This document shows positions 28,896 to 37,320 of a DNA stretch of 64,000 bases, one piece after another. The notes below the pieces were generated by a model. The model made no database searches and was not told the origin of the DNA. It saw only the letters and a list, made by a program, of their open reading frames with translations. A program made the translations under genes and the position numbers. Positions within the stretch are counted from its first letter, which is position 1, and every line of letters begins with the position of its first letter. Origin of the DNA: Mycobacterium hubeiense (GTDB lineage Bacteria; Actinomycetota; Actinomycetes; Mycobacteriales; Mycobacteriaceae); the NCBI RefSeq assembly GCF_002838065.1, contig NZ_PIZU01000007.1:100026-164025 (forward strand), written 5' to 3'.

Positions 28896-29720
28896 GTGAC
28901 CGCAACCGTCGACCGTCCCGTCCACGACGCGCCGTCCGGAGGCAAGGTGCCGCTGGTGGAGATGCGCAACGTCGGCAAGGCCTACGGCAACATCGTTGCC
29001 CTGAAAGATATCTCGCTGCGAGTGCATGCGGGCGAGGTGACCGGCATCCTCGGTGACAACGGCGCGGGCAAGTCGACGTTGATCAAGATCATCGCCGGCT
29101 ACCACCAGCCGACATCCGGTGAACTCGTGGTGGACGGGGAGCCGGTGAAATTCGGCTCACCGGCAGACGCGCTGGCCAAGGGCATCGCCACGGTGTACCA
29201 GAATCTAGCCGTCGTTCCGCTGATGCCGGTGTGGCGCAACTTCTTTCTGGGCCAGGAGATCCGGCAGAAGCGCTTCCCGTGGGCGCTGGATTCCAACGCG
29301 ATGCGGGCCACCACGTTGACCGAGTTGTCGAAGATGGGAATCGACCTGCCCGACGTCGACGTGCCGATCGGCTCACTCTCGGGCGGTCAGCGCCAGTGTG
29401 TGGCAATCGCGCGGGCGGTGTTCTTCGGCGCCCGGGTGCTGATTCTCGACGAGCCGACCGCGGCGCTGGGCGTCAAACAGTCCGGGGTGGTGCTGAAGTA
29501 CATCACCGCCGCGAAGGAAGCCGGTTTCGGCGTGGTGTTCATCACGCACAACCCGCACCACGCGCACATGGTCGGCGACCATTTCGTGTTGCTCAACCGT
29601 GGTCAGCAGAAGCTCGACTGCAGCTTCGACGACATCACCCTGGAGCACCTCACCCAGGAGATGGCCGGCGGCGATGAGCTCGAGGCGCTCTCGCACGAGC
29701 TGCGCGGCGACAAGAGCTGA
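28896..29720 (+). CDS. sugar/inositol ABC importer ATPase, single nucleotide-binding domain
   Basis: Walker A is GDNGAGKST, the Q-loop YQNLAVVP, the signature LSGGQRQCVAIARA, Walker B VLILDEPTAALG and the switch His FITHNPHHA. Only one ATPase domain is present (274 aa), whereas RbsA-type proteins carry two fused domains of about 500 aa; FrcA-type importers share the single-domain form, so this is not a truncation. GTG start at 28896, 4 nt after the permease stop. It is the last gene of the importer operon. Confidence 0.92.
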   Translation: MTATVDRPVHDAPSGGKVPLVEMRNVGKAYGNIVALKDISLRVHAGEVTGILGDNGAGKSTLIKIIAGYHQPTSGELVVDGEPVKFGSPADALAKGIATVYQNLAVVPLMPVWRNFFLGQEIRQKRFPWALDSNAMRATTLTELSKMGIDLPDVDVPIGSLSGGQRQCVAIARAVFFGARVLILDEPTAALGVKQSGVVLKYITAAKEAGFGVVFITHNPHHAHMVGDHFVLLNRGQQKLDCSFDDITLEHLTQEMAGGDELEALSHELRGDKS

Positions 29721-29805
29721 GAGTCGACATCAATTCATCTGGTCGACACCCGTTCGGCGGGCGTGCCGACGTGCCGATTTGCATGGGGTCTGCACAATAG
29801 GACGT

Positions 29806-30015
29806 ATGGACGTTGATCCCGAACGGTTTCGTACGCCGGCCTGGCGCGACCCGTTGACCGTGGGTTGGCGCGCGCATCGTCAGGTGTTGTTGCTGCGGTT
29901 GCGGTGGCACGAACGCCGCCACACGCGTGGTCAGCGACGCCCGCTGAGCCTGCGGCGTGAGGTGCGCCCTCAGCGCGGGGACATCCCCGCGGCACGGTAC
30001 GCGGCGTCGACGTAG
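29806..30015 (+). CDS. possible small basic protein (69 aa)
   Basis: A short frame from ATG 29806 encodes MDVDPERFRTPAWRDPLTVG and then an Arg/His-rich stretch (RLRWHERRHTRGQRRPLSLR). The bases just before it, CACAATAGGACGT, look like a -10 region for a leaderless start. Its last 46 bases overlap the 3' end of the convergent dehydrogenase. I do not recognise it, and the composition could be a GC-rich chance frame. The rest of the 249-bp gap shows nothing clear. Confidence 0.3.
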   Translation: MDVDPERFRTPAWRDPLTVGWRAHRQVLLLRLRWHERRHTRGQRRPLSLRREVRPQRGDIPAARYAAST

Positions 30016-30932
30016 GCCATGTTCTGCACCGCATCGGCGGTATCGATCGGCAGCGTCGCGCCGTGCTGCACATGGGAGGCGAACGCCTCGAGTTGATAGG
30101 TGTACGACGGCCGAGTGCCGAGCCGCTCCACCGTGGTGCCATCGGGAGTGCGAATGGTCAGTCGGTCGTCGAGGTGGGGCTTGATGAAGTTGTGTACCAA
30201 CACATCTCCTTTGGTCCCGACGATCCGCAGCGTGAACGAATAATCGTCGGCGACCATCGAGTTGGCGGACAAGCCGGTCCCTCCGTTGGGGAAGGCCAGT
30301 TCGACGTCGCACCACGCGTCGATACCCGCGGTGCGCTGTTCGGCGTGAGCGCGCACGATCGTCGGGTGGCCCAACTGCCGCATGACGTGTAGGCCGTAGC
30401 AGCCCAGATCCATCAGCGCCCCGCCCGCCAGCTCCCGCGACCACCGCGGGTCGGCATCCGGTGGTGGCGGCATGGCCATCCGCACCTCGACGTGGGTCAT
30501 CTCGCCGAGGATGCCGTCACGCACCAAGTCGAACGCCCTGCGGGTAACCGGGTGAAACAGGTAGTGAAACCCCTCCATCACGGTGATGCCGGCGGCGTCG
30601 GCGGCCCCGGCCACCCGCTGCGCCTCGGCACGGTTGCGCGCGAACGGCTTCTCGGTCAGCACCGGTTTGCGCGCCGCGATCGCGGCTAGGTTCCACGGCG
30701 CGTGCAATGCGTTGGCCAGCGGGTTGTACACCACCTCGACCTCGGGTTCGTCGATCACATCGGCATATGTCGGCAAAACACGCTCCACACCGTGCTTTTC
30801 GGCGAACTCATGGGCCCGTCGCGGGTCACGGGCCGCCACCGCGACCAGGCGATGTCCCAGCTCCCGGGCAGGCCCGACGATGGCCAGCTCGGCGATGCGG
30901 GATGCCCCCAGTACGCCGAACTTCAGGCCCAC
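29970..30932 (-). CDS. Gfo/Idh/MocA-family oxidoreductase
   Basis: The 320-aa enzyme has the NAD(P) fold LKFGVLGASRIAELAIVGPA, catalytic LTEKPFARN and the family's mid-region GGALMDLGCYGLHVMRQLG. It groups more with glucose-fructose oxidoreductase or xylose/trans-dihydrodiol dehydrogenase types (FHYLFHP, MEGFHY) than with IolG, so a different substrate is likely. Its start overlaps the end of the IolE-like gene by 10 nt. It closes the four-gene leftward operon that begins with the dioxygenase. Confidence 0.88.
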   Translation of the reverse strand: MGLKFGVLGASRIAELAIVGPARELGHRLVAVAARDPRRAHEFAEKHGVERVLPTYADVIDEPEVEVVYNPLANALHAPWNLAAIAARKPVLTEKPFARNRAEAQRVAGAADAAGITVMEGFHYLFHPVTRRAFDLVRDGILGEMTHVEVRMAMPPPPDADPRWSRELAGGALMDLGCYGLHVMRQLGHPTIVRAHAEQRTAGIDAWCDVELAFPNGGTGLSANSMVADDYSFTLRIVGTKGDVLVHNFIKPHLDDRLTIRTPDGTTVERLGTRPSYTYQLEAFASHVQHGATLPIDTADAVQNMAYVDAAYRAAGMSPR

Positions 30933-31801
30933 GCATCAACTCCCGCACACACATCGCGCATGAACCCCACGCTGGCCCGCACATCACGTGCCGGCCCCTC
31001 ATCGGCCGGCTCGCCGTCGAGGACGGTGTCCTGCTCGAGCACGAACCAGCCGTCAAAGCCATTGCCGCGCAGCGTCGTCACGATGCCCGAGATGTCAACG
31101 TCGCCGGATCCGAGTGGGGTGTACATGCCCTGCCGCACCGCGTCGGTGTAGCTGAGTTCACCGGTCCTGACGCGGGCGGCCAATGCCGCGTCGACATCCT
31201 TCAGATGCGCATGGGCGATCCTGTCGGGGACCTCGCGGGCCAGGGCCACCGGGTCCGTCCCGCCGATCAGCAGGTGCCCGGTGTCGAGGCAGAGCGGGAT
31301 GGTGGAACCGGCCAGCACGCGGTCGACATCACTGCGGGTTTCCACCATGGTGCCGACGTGGGGATGCAGGACCGCGAGCACGCCGCGCTCGGCGGCCGCG
31401 GCGGCCAGCCGATCCAGATTGGTCAACAGAGTGGCCCATTGACCGTCGTTCAGTGCCGGACGGGCGTCGTAGCCGTCGGCGCCGCTGGCCGCCGCCAGCA
31501 CGAGAACCTTTGCGCGACAAGCCACCACCGCATCGAGAGGCCCCGAGATGTCGGGCAGGGGGTCATTCGACTCGTCGTGTAGCAGCACCGGTGCGAAGGT
31601 GCCGACGCACTGCAGACCGTAGGAGTCCAGCAGGGCATTGAGCTCGCCGGGATCGGTCGGAAGAAAGCCCTGAGGTCCCAGTTCCGTTGCGGTCAAACCG
31701 ATGTCGCGCATCTCGGTGAGGACGCGCTGCGGTGCCAACTGATGACCCCAGCCCGGCACTTCGCAGACACCCCACGAGATCGGTGCTCCCGCAATCTTCA
31801 T
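30923..31801 (-). CDS. IolE/IolI-like TIM-barrel isomerase or dehydratase (paralogue)
   Basis: The 292-aa protein starts MKIAGAPISWGVCEVPGWG and shares the ELGPQGFLPTDP block with the iolE product at 17391-18296. Metal-binding residues appear in AVLHPHVGTMVE, LCLDTGHLLIGG and HAHLKDVD. It is thus a second IolE-like enzyme, probably acting on a different keto-cyclitol. ATG 31801 overlaps the upstream dehydrogenase stop by 4 nt. The frame is open to 32101, but that part lies inside the dehydrogenase gene and is rejected. Confidence 0.85.
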   Translation of the reverse strand: MKIAGAPISWGVCEVPGWGHQLAPQRVLTEMRDIGLTATELGPQGFLPTDPGELNALLDSYGLQCVGTFAPVLLHDESNDPLPDISGPLDAVVACRAKVLVLAAASGADGYDARPALNDGQWATLLTNLDRLAAAAAERGVLAVLHPHVGTMVETRSDVDRVLAGSTIPLCLDTGHLLIGGTDPVALAREVPDRIAHAHLKDVDAALAARVRTGELSYTDAVRQGMYTPLGSGDVDISGIVTTLRGNGFDGWFVLEQDTVLDGEPADEGPARDVRASVGFMRDVCAGVDAWA

Positions 31802-32802
31802 GATGCCCCTACCTCCTCGATCCGGACCGGCATGTGCCGCTTCAACGATTCGGCCGCTGCTTCGGCGATCCGGGCCACTTCCACCGCGTCGGCCACTGTG
31901 CACGCGGGCATCGCCTCGCCGTTCACCACGTCGACGAAGGCGGCCAACTCGGCACGGAAGGCGTGGGTGAAGCGGTCCATGAAGAAATGGTGGTAGGGAC
32001 CCGCCGGAAAGTCGTTGGCGGGCTCCATGTTTCGCATTGGCGCGCCGCCGTCCCAGCCGGCGACCACAGTGTCGTGGAAGCCGTGCACCTCCAGGCGGCA
32101 ATCGTAGCCGCGGCCGTTGTAGCGGGCCACCGACACCACGCCCAGGGTGCCCGACTCGAACGTGACGAGCACCGCGGCTGTGTCCACGTCGCCGAACTCG
32201 GCGAAGCGCGGGTCACCCTGCACGCTGCCGGTGGCATACACTTCGACCGCCTCCTGACCGGCGATCCAGCGCAGCACGTCGAAGTCGTGCACGGCGCAGT
32301 CCCGGAAGATGCCGCCCGAACTCTCGATGTACTCCATCGGCGGCGGCGCCGGATCCATCGTAGTGCTGCGCACGGTGTGCAGCGGACCCAGCGAGCCGTC
32401 GTCGACCGCTTGTTTGGCCGCCGCGAACGCGGCGTCGAACCGTCGTTGGTATCCCACCTGGACGGGAACGCCGGACCGCGCGACCACTTCGGCGACGCGG
32501 GCGCTCTCGGCGGCGGTCGCGGCGATCGGTTTCTCGCAGAAGGTGGGCAGCCCACGCCGCACTGCCGCCAGCGTCAGTTCGGCATGTGCCGGGGTAGCCG
32601 CCGACACGACGACGCCGTCGACGGAGTCGAGCAGCGTCTCGATCGAATCAGCTTGTTTCGCAGCGTGTTTGGCGGCCACCGCTGCCGCCACCTCGGCACG
32701 CTCATCGGCGACCACCAGGCCGTCGACCCCGTCCAGCCCGCTGAGGGTGTCGGCGTGGAAGGCGCCGATGCGTCCAAGCCCGATAACGCCGAGTGTGGTC
32801 AT
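31798..32802 (-). CDS. Gfo/Idh/MocA-family oxidoreductase (inositol dehydrogenase-like)
   Basis: The 334-aa protein has Rossmann motif LGVIGLGRIGAFHADTL, catalytic TFCEKPIAA and the substrate-site block GGIFRDCAVHDFDVLRWI with the His-Asp pair of inositol dehydrogenases. It is the second gene of the dioxygenase operon, overlapping neighbours by 4 nt at both ends. It probably oxidises the alcohol released or modified by the dioxygenase, or a scyllo/chiro-inositol isomer. Confidence 0.9.
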   Translation of the reverse strand: MTTLGVIGLGRIGAFHADTLSGLDGVDGLVVADERAEVAAAVAAKHAAKQADSIETLLDSVDGVVVSAATPAHAELTLAAVRRGLPTFCEKPIAATAAESARVAEVVARSGVPVQVGYQRRFDAAFAAAKQAVDDGSLGPLHTVRSTTMDPAPPPMEYIESSGGIFRDCAVHDFDVLRWIAGQEAVEVYATGSVQGDPRFAEFGDVDTAAVLVTFESGTLGVVSVARYNGRGYDCRLEVHGFHDTVVAGWDGGAPMRNMEPANDFPAGPYHHFFMDRFTHAFRAELAAFVDVVNGEAMPACTVADAVEVARIAEAAAESLKRHMPVRIEEVGAS

Positions 32803-33962
32803 GGGGTTCTCCGATCGTCCTGGTTGCGTAATGCGATGGCGAGTGCTTCGGGGGACATGTCGTCGGCCAGCGCGGCCAGTACGGTGTCGACCTGACTGGG
32901 TGGGGCCAGGCTGTCGACCGGTTGGTCGCGGTCCAGGTTGGTGGGGAAGGGGTAGCCCTCGGCGGCTGCGACGATGACGTTGACCAGGTCGCGTTCCGGC
33001 CGGCCGGCCGCTTTCATCGTCCGCAGCACCGGATAGACGGCGCGCACCATCGCTGCGCGGTCGACCGCCTCCATGGCCCGGCCGAACGGTGACGAGATCT
33101 GCAGCAGGTTGGCCATCCGCCGGATGCCGGACGACGTGTTGGAGCCCGCGCCGTGATACAGCGCCGGATTGAAGAACATCGCGTCGCCCTTGCGCAGCGG
33201 AACCTGCACGTGGTGCTCGGCGAAAAAATCGATGAACTCCGGCCGGTTGAATGCGATGTACCCGGCGACGAACCGCTGCGAGTAGGGCAGCAACATGGTG
33301 GGTCCGCTCTCGATCGGCATGTCGCAGTGCGCGACAGCGCCCTGCAGCGTGAGCACCGCCGACATCTGGTGCAGGTGCGCCGGATAGGCCGCCAGCTCAT
33401 CCGGTCGGACGAAACCCAAGTGATAATCGCGGTGGGGAACTTGTTGCCGGCCACCGGGATTGACCACGTTGACCTGCGAGGTGACTTGGTATCGCGGTCC
33501 CAGCCAGGCCTGGCAGATCAGCGCCAGCACGTCGCTGGCGTAGTACTCCGCGAAGACAGCGGGCGCGTGCAGCGCCAGTTTCTGCGCCGCGTTCCAGATC
33601 CGGTCGTTGGCGCCAGGCGTGCCGAAGTGGTCCCCTGCGGCCGATCCGGCCGCGCGCTGGGTGGCGATGATGTCGAAGAATGCGGCCCTGGCCGCGTCGA
33701 CGACATCGTCGGTGAACCCGCCCTCGAACACCACGACGCCGGGCCCGTGGGCCAGCGCCCGGACCAACTCCGACTGCACTGCGCGGCGGCTGGACTGCGC
33801 GGCCGCACCCGCCGAGTACACCAGCACGTTGCTTCGCACATCGCTGGCGTGCGGATAGTCGGCAAGATCGGTTTCCCGCAGCACCTGGTCACGGAATTCG
33901 TCCAGATGGCAATCCGTGTCGTCGAGGAACGCCCGGTGCGTAGTGGTCATCGGTGTCGCCAT
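32799..33962 (-). CDS. phytanoyl-CoA dioxygenase-like Fe(II)/2-oxoglutarate oxygenase
   Basis: The 387-aa protein has the facial triad of this fold: His177 and Asp179 in VPHRDYH and His270 in ALYHGAGSN. Arg281 or Arg282 (SGIRRMANL) would bind 2-oxoglutarate. FNRPEFIDFF and GPTMLLPYSQR support the PhyH family. Such enzymes hydroxylate or O-demethylate small substrates. It is the first gene of a four-gene operon with two Gfo/Idh dehydrogenases and an IolE-like enzyme and is divergent from a LacI gene, so it likely acts on a cyclitol or sugar derivative. ATG 33950 is an alternative start; neither has a clear ribosome binding site. Confidence 0.87.
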   Translation of the reverse strand: MATPMTTTHRAFLDDTDCHLDEFRDQVLRETDLADYPHASDVRSNVLVYSAGAAAQSSRRAVQSELVRALAHGPGVVVFEGGFTDDVVDAARAAFFDIIATQRAAGSAAGDHFGTPGANDRIWNAAQKLALHAPAVFAEYYASDVLALICQAWLGPRYQVTSQVNVVNPGGRQQVPHRDYHLGFVRPDELAAYPAHLHQMSAVLTLQGAVAHCDMPIESGPTMLLPYSQRFVAGYIAFNRPEFIDFFAEHHVQVPLRKGDAMFFNPALYHGAGSNTSSGIRRMANLLQISSPFGRAMEAVDRAAMVRAVYPVLRTMKAAGRPERDLVNVIVAAAEGYPFPTNLDRDQPVDSLAPPSQVDTVLAALADDMSPEALAIALRNQDDRRTP

Positions 33963-34050
33963 GCAGCTAGTGTTGCTGTGACATCGACCGCATACAACGC
34001 CAAAAACCCATCAAAAACACCTCAGCAGGATGGGCGGAGCCGGAGGCAAC

Positions 34051-35055
34051 ATGCCGCATCGCTACAAGGTGCGTGAGATCGCGCAGCAGTCCGGGCTGAG
34101 TGAGGCCACCGTCGACCGGGTGCTCCATCAGCGTCCCGGGGTGCGGGAGAACACCCGCGCCGAGGTCATGCAGGCGATCGCCGATCTGGACAGGCAGCGG
34201 TCGCAGCTGCGCCTCAACGGCCGGCGCTACCTGATCGACGTGGTGATGCAGACGCCCCGGCGGTTTTCCGACGCCTTCCGCGCGGCGGTGGAGGCCGAAC
34301 TGCCGGCATTCGCGCCGGCCATGCTGCGCGCCCGATTCCATCTGTGGGAGTCGGGCTCGACGGCCCAGATGGTCGACACCCTCGGCCGCATCAAGGGCAG
34401 CCACGGCGTCATCTTGAAGGCCCAGGACGATCCCGACGTCGCCGAGGCGATCGACCGGCTCGTCGACAGCGGTGTCCCGGTGGTGACCTATGCGACCGAT
34501 GTGCCGACCAGCGCCCGGTGCGGATACGTCGGCATCGACAACCACGGCGCGGGGGTCACCGCGGCCTACTTGATGGGGCAGTGGCTGGGGCCGGCGCCGT
34601 CGGACGTGCTCATCACGCTCAGTCGCAACGTCTTTCGCGGCGAGGGTGAACGCGAGGTGGGGTTCCGGACGGCGCTGCGTGGCTCCGGTCGCACCATCGT
34701 CGACGTCAGCGACAGTGACGGCATCGACGCCACCAACGAACGGCTGGTGCTCGAAGCCCTCGAGCGCCACCCCTCCGTCGAGGCCGTCTACTCCGTCGGG
34801 GGCGGCAACGCCGCGACGGTGGCGGCGTTCGAGAAGTTGGGGCGGGTTTGCCGGGTTTTCATCGCCCACGATCTCGACGCCGACAACCGCCGACTGCTCC
34901 GTGAAGGCCGCATCTCCGTGGTGCTGCACAACGATTTGCGCGCCGACGCCCGCCTGGCGATGCGGCTGATCCTGCAGCACCGGGGCGCACTTCCCGCCGA
35001 GCCCTCTCGGCCGGTTCCCATCCAGGTCATCACGCCGTACAACTTGCCGCCGTGA
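34051..35055 (+). CDS. LacI-family regulator with sugar-binding domain
   Basis: The DNA-binding head is HRYKVREIAQQSGLSEATVD then RVLHQRPGVRENTRAEVMQA; the effector domain carries GVILKAQDDPDVAEAIDRLV, YVGIDNHGAGVTAAYLMGQW and VYSVGGGNAATVAAFE, resembling ribose-binding proteins. ATG 34051 follows GGAGG by 4 nt; the ATG at 34030 has no spacing to its AGCAGG and is rejected. Product 334 aa. It is divergent from the dioxygenase operon and is its likely regulator. The 88-bp gap shows no perfect palindrome. Confidence 0.9.
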   Translation: MPHRYKVREIAQQSGLSEATVDRVLHQRPGVRENTRAEVMQAIADLDRQRSQLRLNGRRYLIDVVMQTPRRFSDAFRAAVEAELPAFAPAMLRARFHLWESGSTAQMVDTLGRIKGSHGVILKAQDDPDVAEAIDRLVDSGVPVVTYATDVPTSARCGYVGIDNHGAGVTAAYLMGQWLGPAPSDVLITLSRNVFRGEGEREVGFRTALRGSGRTIVDVSDSDGIDATNERLVLEALERHPSVEAVYSVGGGNAATVAAFEKLGRVCRVFIAHDLDADNRRLLREGRISVVLHNDLRADARLAMRLILQHRGALPAEPSRPVPIQVITPYNLPP

Positions 35056-35093
35056 GTGCTAGCCGACAGCTACCGGTCGGTAACCAATTCTTA

Positions 35094-35108
35094 GAGAATG
35101 ACATTCTC
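35094..35108. promoter_or_regulatory. perfect palindrome GAGAATGACATTCTC upstream of korAB
   Basis: Seven-base arms GAGAATG/CATTCTC flank one central A. It lies 39 bp after the LacI stop and about 240 bp before korA, in an AT-rich patch. The form fits a TetR- or GntR-type operator. It is too short for a terminator and has no T run. The remaining 290-bp gap holds no gene I can support. Confidence 0.55.
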
Positions 35109-35346
35109 CTAAACGTGACGAAAACCACATTTTTGTCTCACGTCGGCGTTGTTCACGTCACTGAGCAGCGAGTTCGATCGGTGCTCACCCGCAAGTCACC
35201 CGCGAGTCCGGTGAAGCGCAGCCTAAGAGAAGTGCAATAATCGGTACTGGTAGTGACAGCAAAACTTTGGTGAACGTCAACCGGCGGCGCGTCCGCGTGA
35301 CTGCGACTCGGAAGACTTCGCCCGATCAGCACGGAAGGCAGGCGTC

Positions 35347-37320
35347 GTGGGGGCCATCGACAACGCGGTCAGTCCCGGCACTTCGGGCCCTCGGCAGAAG
35401 CTGGAGAAGGTCGTCATCCGCTTCGCCGGCGACTCCGGCGACGGTATGCAGCTCACCGGTGACCGGTTCACCTCCGAGGCCGCACTGTTCGGCAATGACC
35501 TTGCCACACAACCGAATTACCCCGCCGAGATCCGCGCCCCGCAGGGCACCCTGCCGGGCGTTTCGTCGTTCCAGATCCAAATCGCCGACTACGACATCCT
35601 GACCGCGGGTGACCGCCCCGACGTGCTGGTCGCGATGAACCCCGCCGCGCTCAAAGCCAATGTCGGCGACCTGCCCCGCGGCGGCCTGATCATCGCCAAC
35701 TCCGACGAGTTCACCAAGCGCAATCTGGCCAAGGTCGGCTACGAGAGCAATCCTCTGGAGAACGACGAGCTGTCCGACTACGTCGTGCAGGCCGTTCCGA
35801 TGACCACACTGACGCTGGGTGCGGTCGAGGAGATCGGCGCCTCCAAGAAGGACGGGCAACGCGCCAAGAACATGTTCGCGCTCGGCCTGCTGTCGTGGAT
35901 GTACGGTCGCGAGCTCGAGCACAGCGAGGCGTTTATCCGCGAGAAGTTCGCCCGCAAGCCAGAAATCGCCGAGGCCAATGTGCTCGCGCTCAAGGCGGGC
36001 TGGAACTACGGCGAGACCACCGAGGCCTTCGGCACCACCTATGAGGTGGCCCCGGCCAAGCTGAAGACCGGTGAATACCGCCAGATTTCGGGCAACACCG
36101 CGCTGGCGTACGGCATCGTGACGGCGGGTCACCTCGGCGACATCCAGGTGGTGCTGGGCACCTACCCCATCACGCCGGCGTCGGACATCCTGCACGAGCT
36201 CTCCAAGCACAAGAACTTCAATGTGCTCACCTTCCAGGCGGAGGACGAGATCGCCGGCATCGGCGCGGCGATCGGCGCGTCCTACGGCGGCGCGCTGGGC
36301 GTCACCAGCACGTCGGGCCCCGGCATCTCGCTGAAATCCGAGGCCATCGGCCTGGCCGTGATGACCGAGCTGCCGCTGATCGTCATCGACGTGCAGCGTG
36401 GCGGCCCGTCAACCGGTCTGCCGACCAAGACCGAGCAGGCCGATCTGCTGCAGGCGCTGTTCGGGCGCAACGGCGAATCGCCGGTCGCGGTGCTGGCGCC
36501 GCGGTCCCCTTCGGACTGCTTCGAGATCGCCATCGAGGCGGCGCGAATCGCGGTGAACTACCACACGCCGGTGATGATCCTGTCCGACGGCGCGATCGCC
36601 AACGGGTCAGAACCGTGGCGCATTCCCGACATCAGCACGTTCGAGCCGATCGAGCACACGTTCGCCAAAGCGGGCGAGCCGTTCCAGCCGTACGCGCGTG
36701 ACCCCGAGACGCTGGCCCGCCAGTTCGCCATCCCCGGCACTCCCGGTCTGGAGCACCGCATCGGCGGGCTGGAGGCGGCCAACGGCTCGGGCAACATCTC
36801 CTACGAGCCCAAGAACCACGACCTGATGGTGCGGCTGCGCCAGGAGAAGATCGCCGGCATCACGGTGCCAGACCTCGAGGTCGACGACCCGACTGGCGAT
36901 GCGGAGTTGCTGATGCTCGGGTGGGGCAGTTCATACGGCCCGATCGGTGAGGCGTGCCGGCGCGCCCGCCGCAAGGGCATCAAGGTGGCCCAGGCGCATC
37001 TGCGCTACCTCAACCCGTTCCCGGCCAACCTCGGTGAGGTGCTGCGGCGCTACCCGAAGGTGGTGCTGCCGGAGATGAACCTCGGCCAGCTGGCGTTGTT
37101 GTTGCGCGGCAAGTTCCTGGTGGACGTGCAATCGGTGACCAAGGTGGAAGGCATGGCGTTTCTGGCCGACGAGGTTGAGGACATCATCGATTCCGCACTG
37201 GACGGGACGTTGGGCGACAAGGAAATCGACAAGGCCAAATTCGCCCGGCTGGCGGCGGCCACCATCGAGGGGCCAGACACCGCCGACGCGGACGCGACTG
37301 GCGTGGGAGTGAACGCATGA
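35347..37320 (+). CDS. korA: 2-oxoglutarate:ferredoxin oxidoreductase, fused gamma-alpha subunit KorA
   Basis: KorAB converts 2-oxoglutarate to succinyl-CoA while reducing ferredoxin, giving mycobacteria an alternative TCA step. The N-terminal gamma domain has VIRFAGDSGDGMQLTGDRF; the alpha part has YPITPASDILHELS, EDEIAGIGAAIGASYGGALG and TSTSGPGISLKSEAIGLAV. At 657 aa it is the fused form of Rv2455c. GTG 35347 begins GAIDNAVSPGT. It overlaps korB by 4 nt (ATGA). Confidence 0.96.
   Translation: MGAIDNAVSPGTSGPRQKLEKVVIRFAGDSGDGMQLTGDRFTSEAALFGNDLATQPNYPAEIRAPQGTLPGVSSFQIQIADYDILTAGDRPDVLVAMNPAALKANVGDLPRGGLIIANSDEFTKRNLAKVGYESNPLENDELSDYVVQAVPMTTLTLGAVEEIGASKKDGQRAKNMFALGLLSWMYGRELEHSEAFIREKFARKPEIAEANVLALKAGWNYGETTEAFGTTYEVAPAKLKTGEYRQISGNTALAYGIVTAGHLGDIQVVLGTYPITPASDILHELSKHKNFNVLTFQAEDEIAGIGAAIGASYGGALGVTSTSGPGISLKSEAIGLAVMTELPLIVIDVQRGGPSTGLPTKTEQADLLQALFGRNGESPVAVLAPRSPSDCFEIAIEAARIAVNYHTPVMILSDGAIANGSEPWRIPDISTFEPIEHTFAKAGEPFQPYARDPETLARQFAIPGTPGLEHRIGGLEAANGSGNISYEPKNHDLMVRLRQEKIAGITVPDLEVDDPTGDAELLMLGWGSSYGPIGEACRRARRKGIKVAQAHLRYLNPFPANLGEVLRRYPKVVLPEMNLGQLALLLRGKFLVDVQSVTKVEGMAFLADEVEDIIDSALDGTLGDKEIDKAKFARLAAATIEGPDTADADATGVGVNA

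Noticed and set aside
35052..35240. 62-codon frame after the LacI gene
   Set aside because: It spans the AT-rich palindrome and the korA promoter region, and shows no family resemblance or ribosome binding site.
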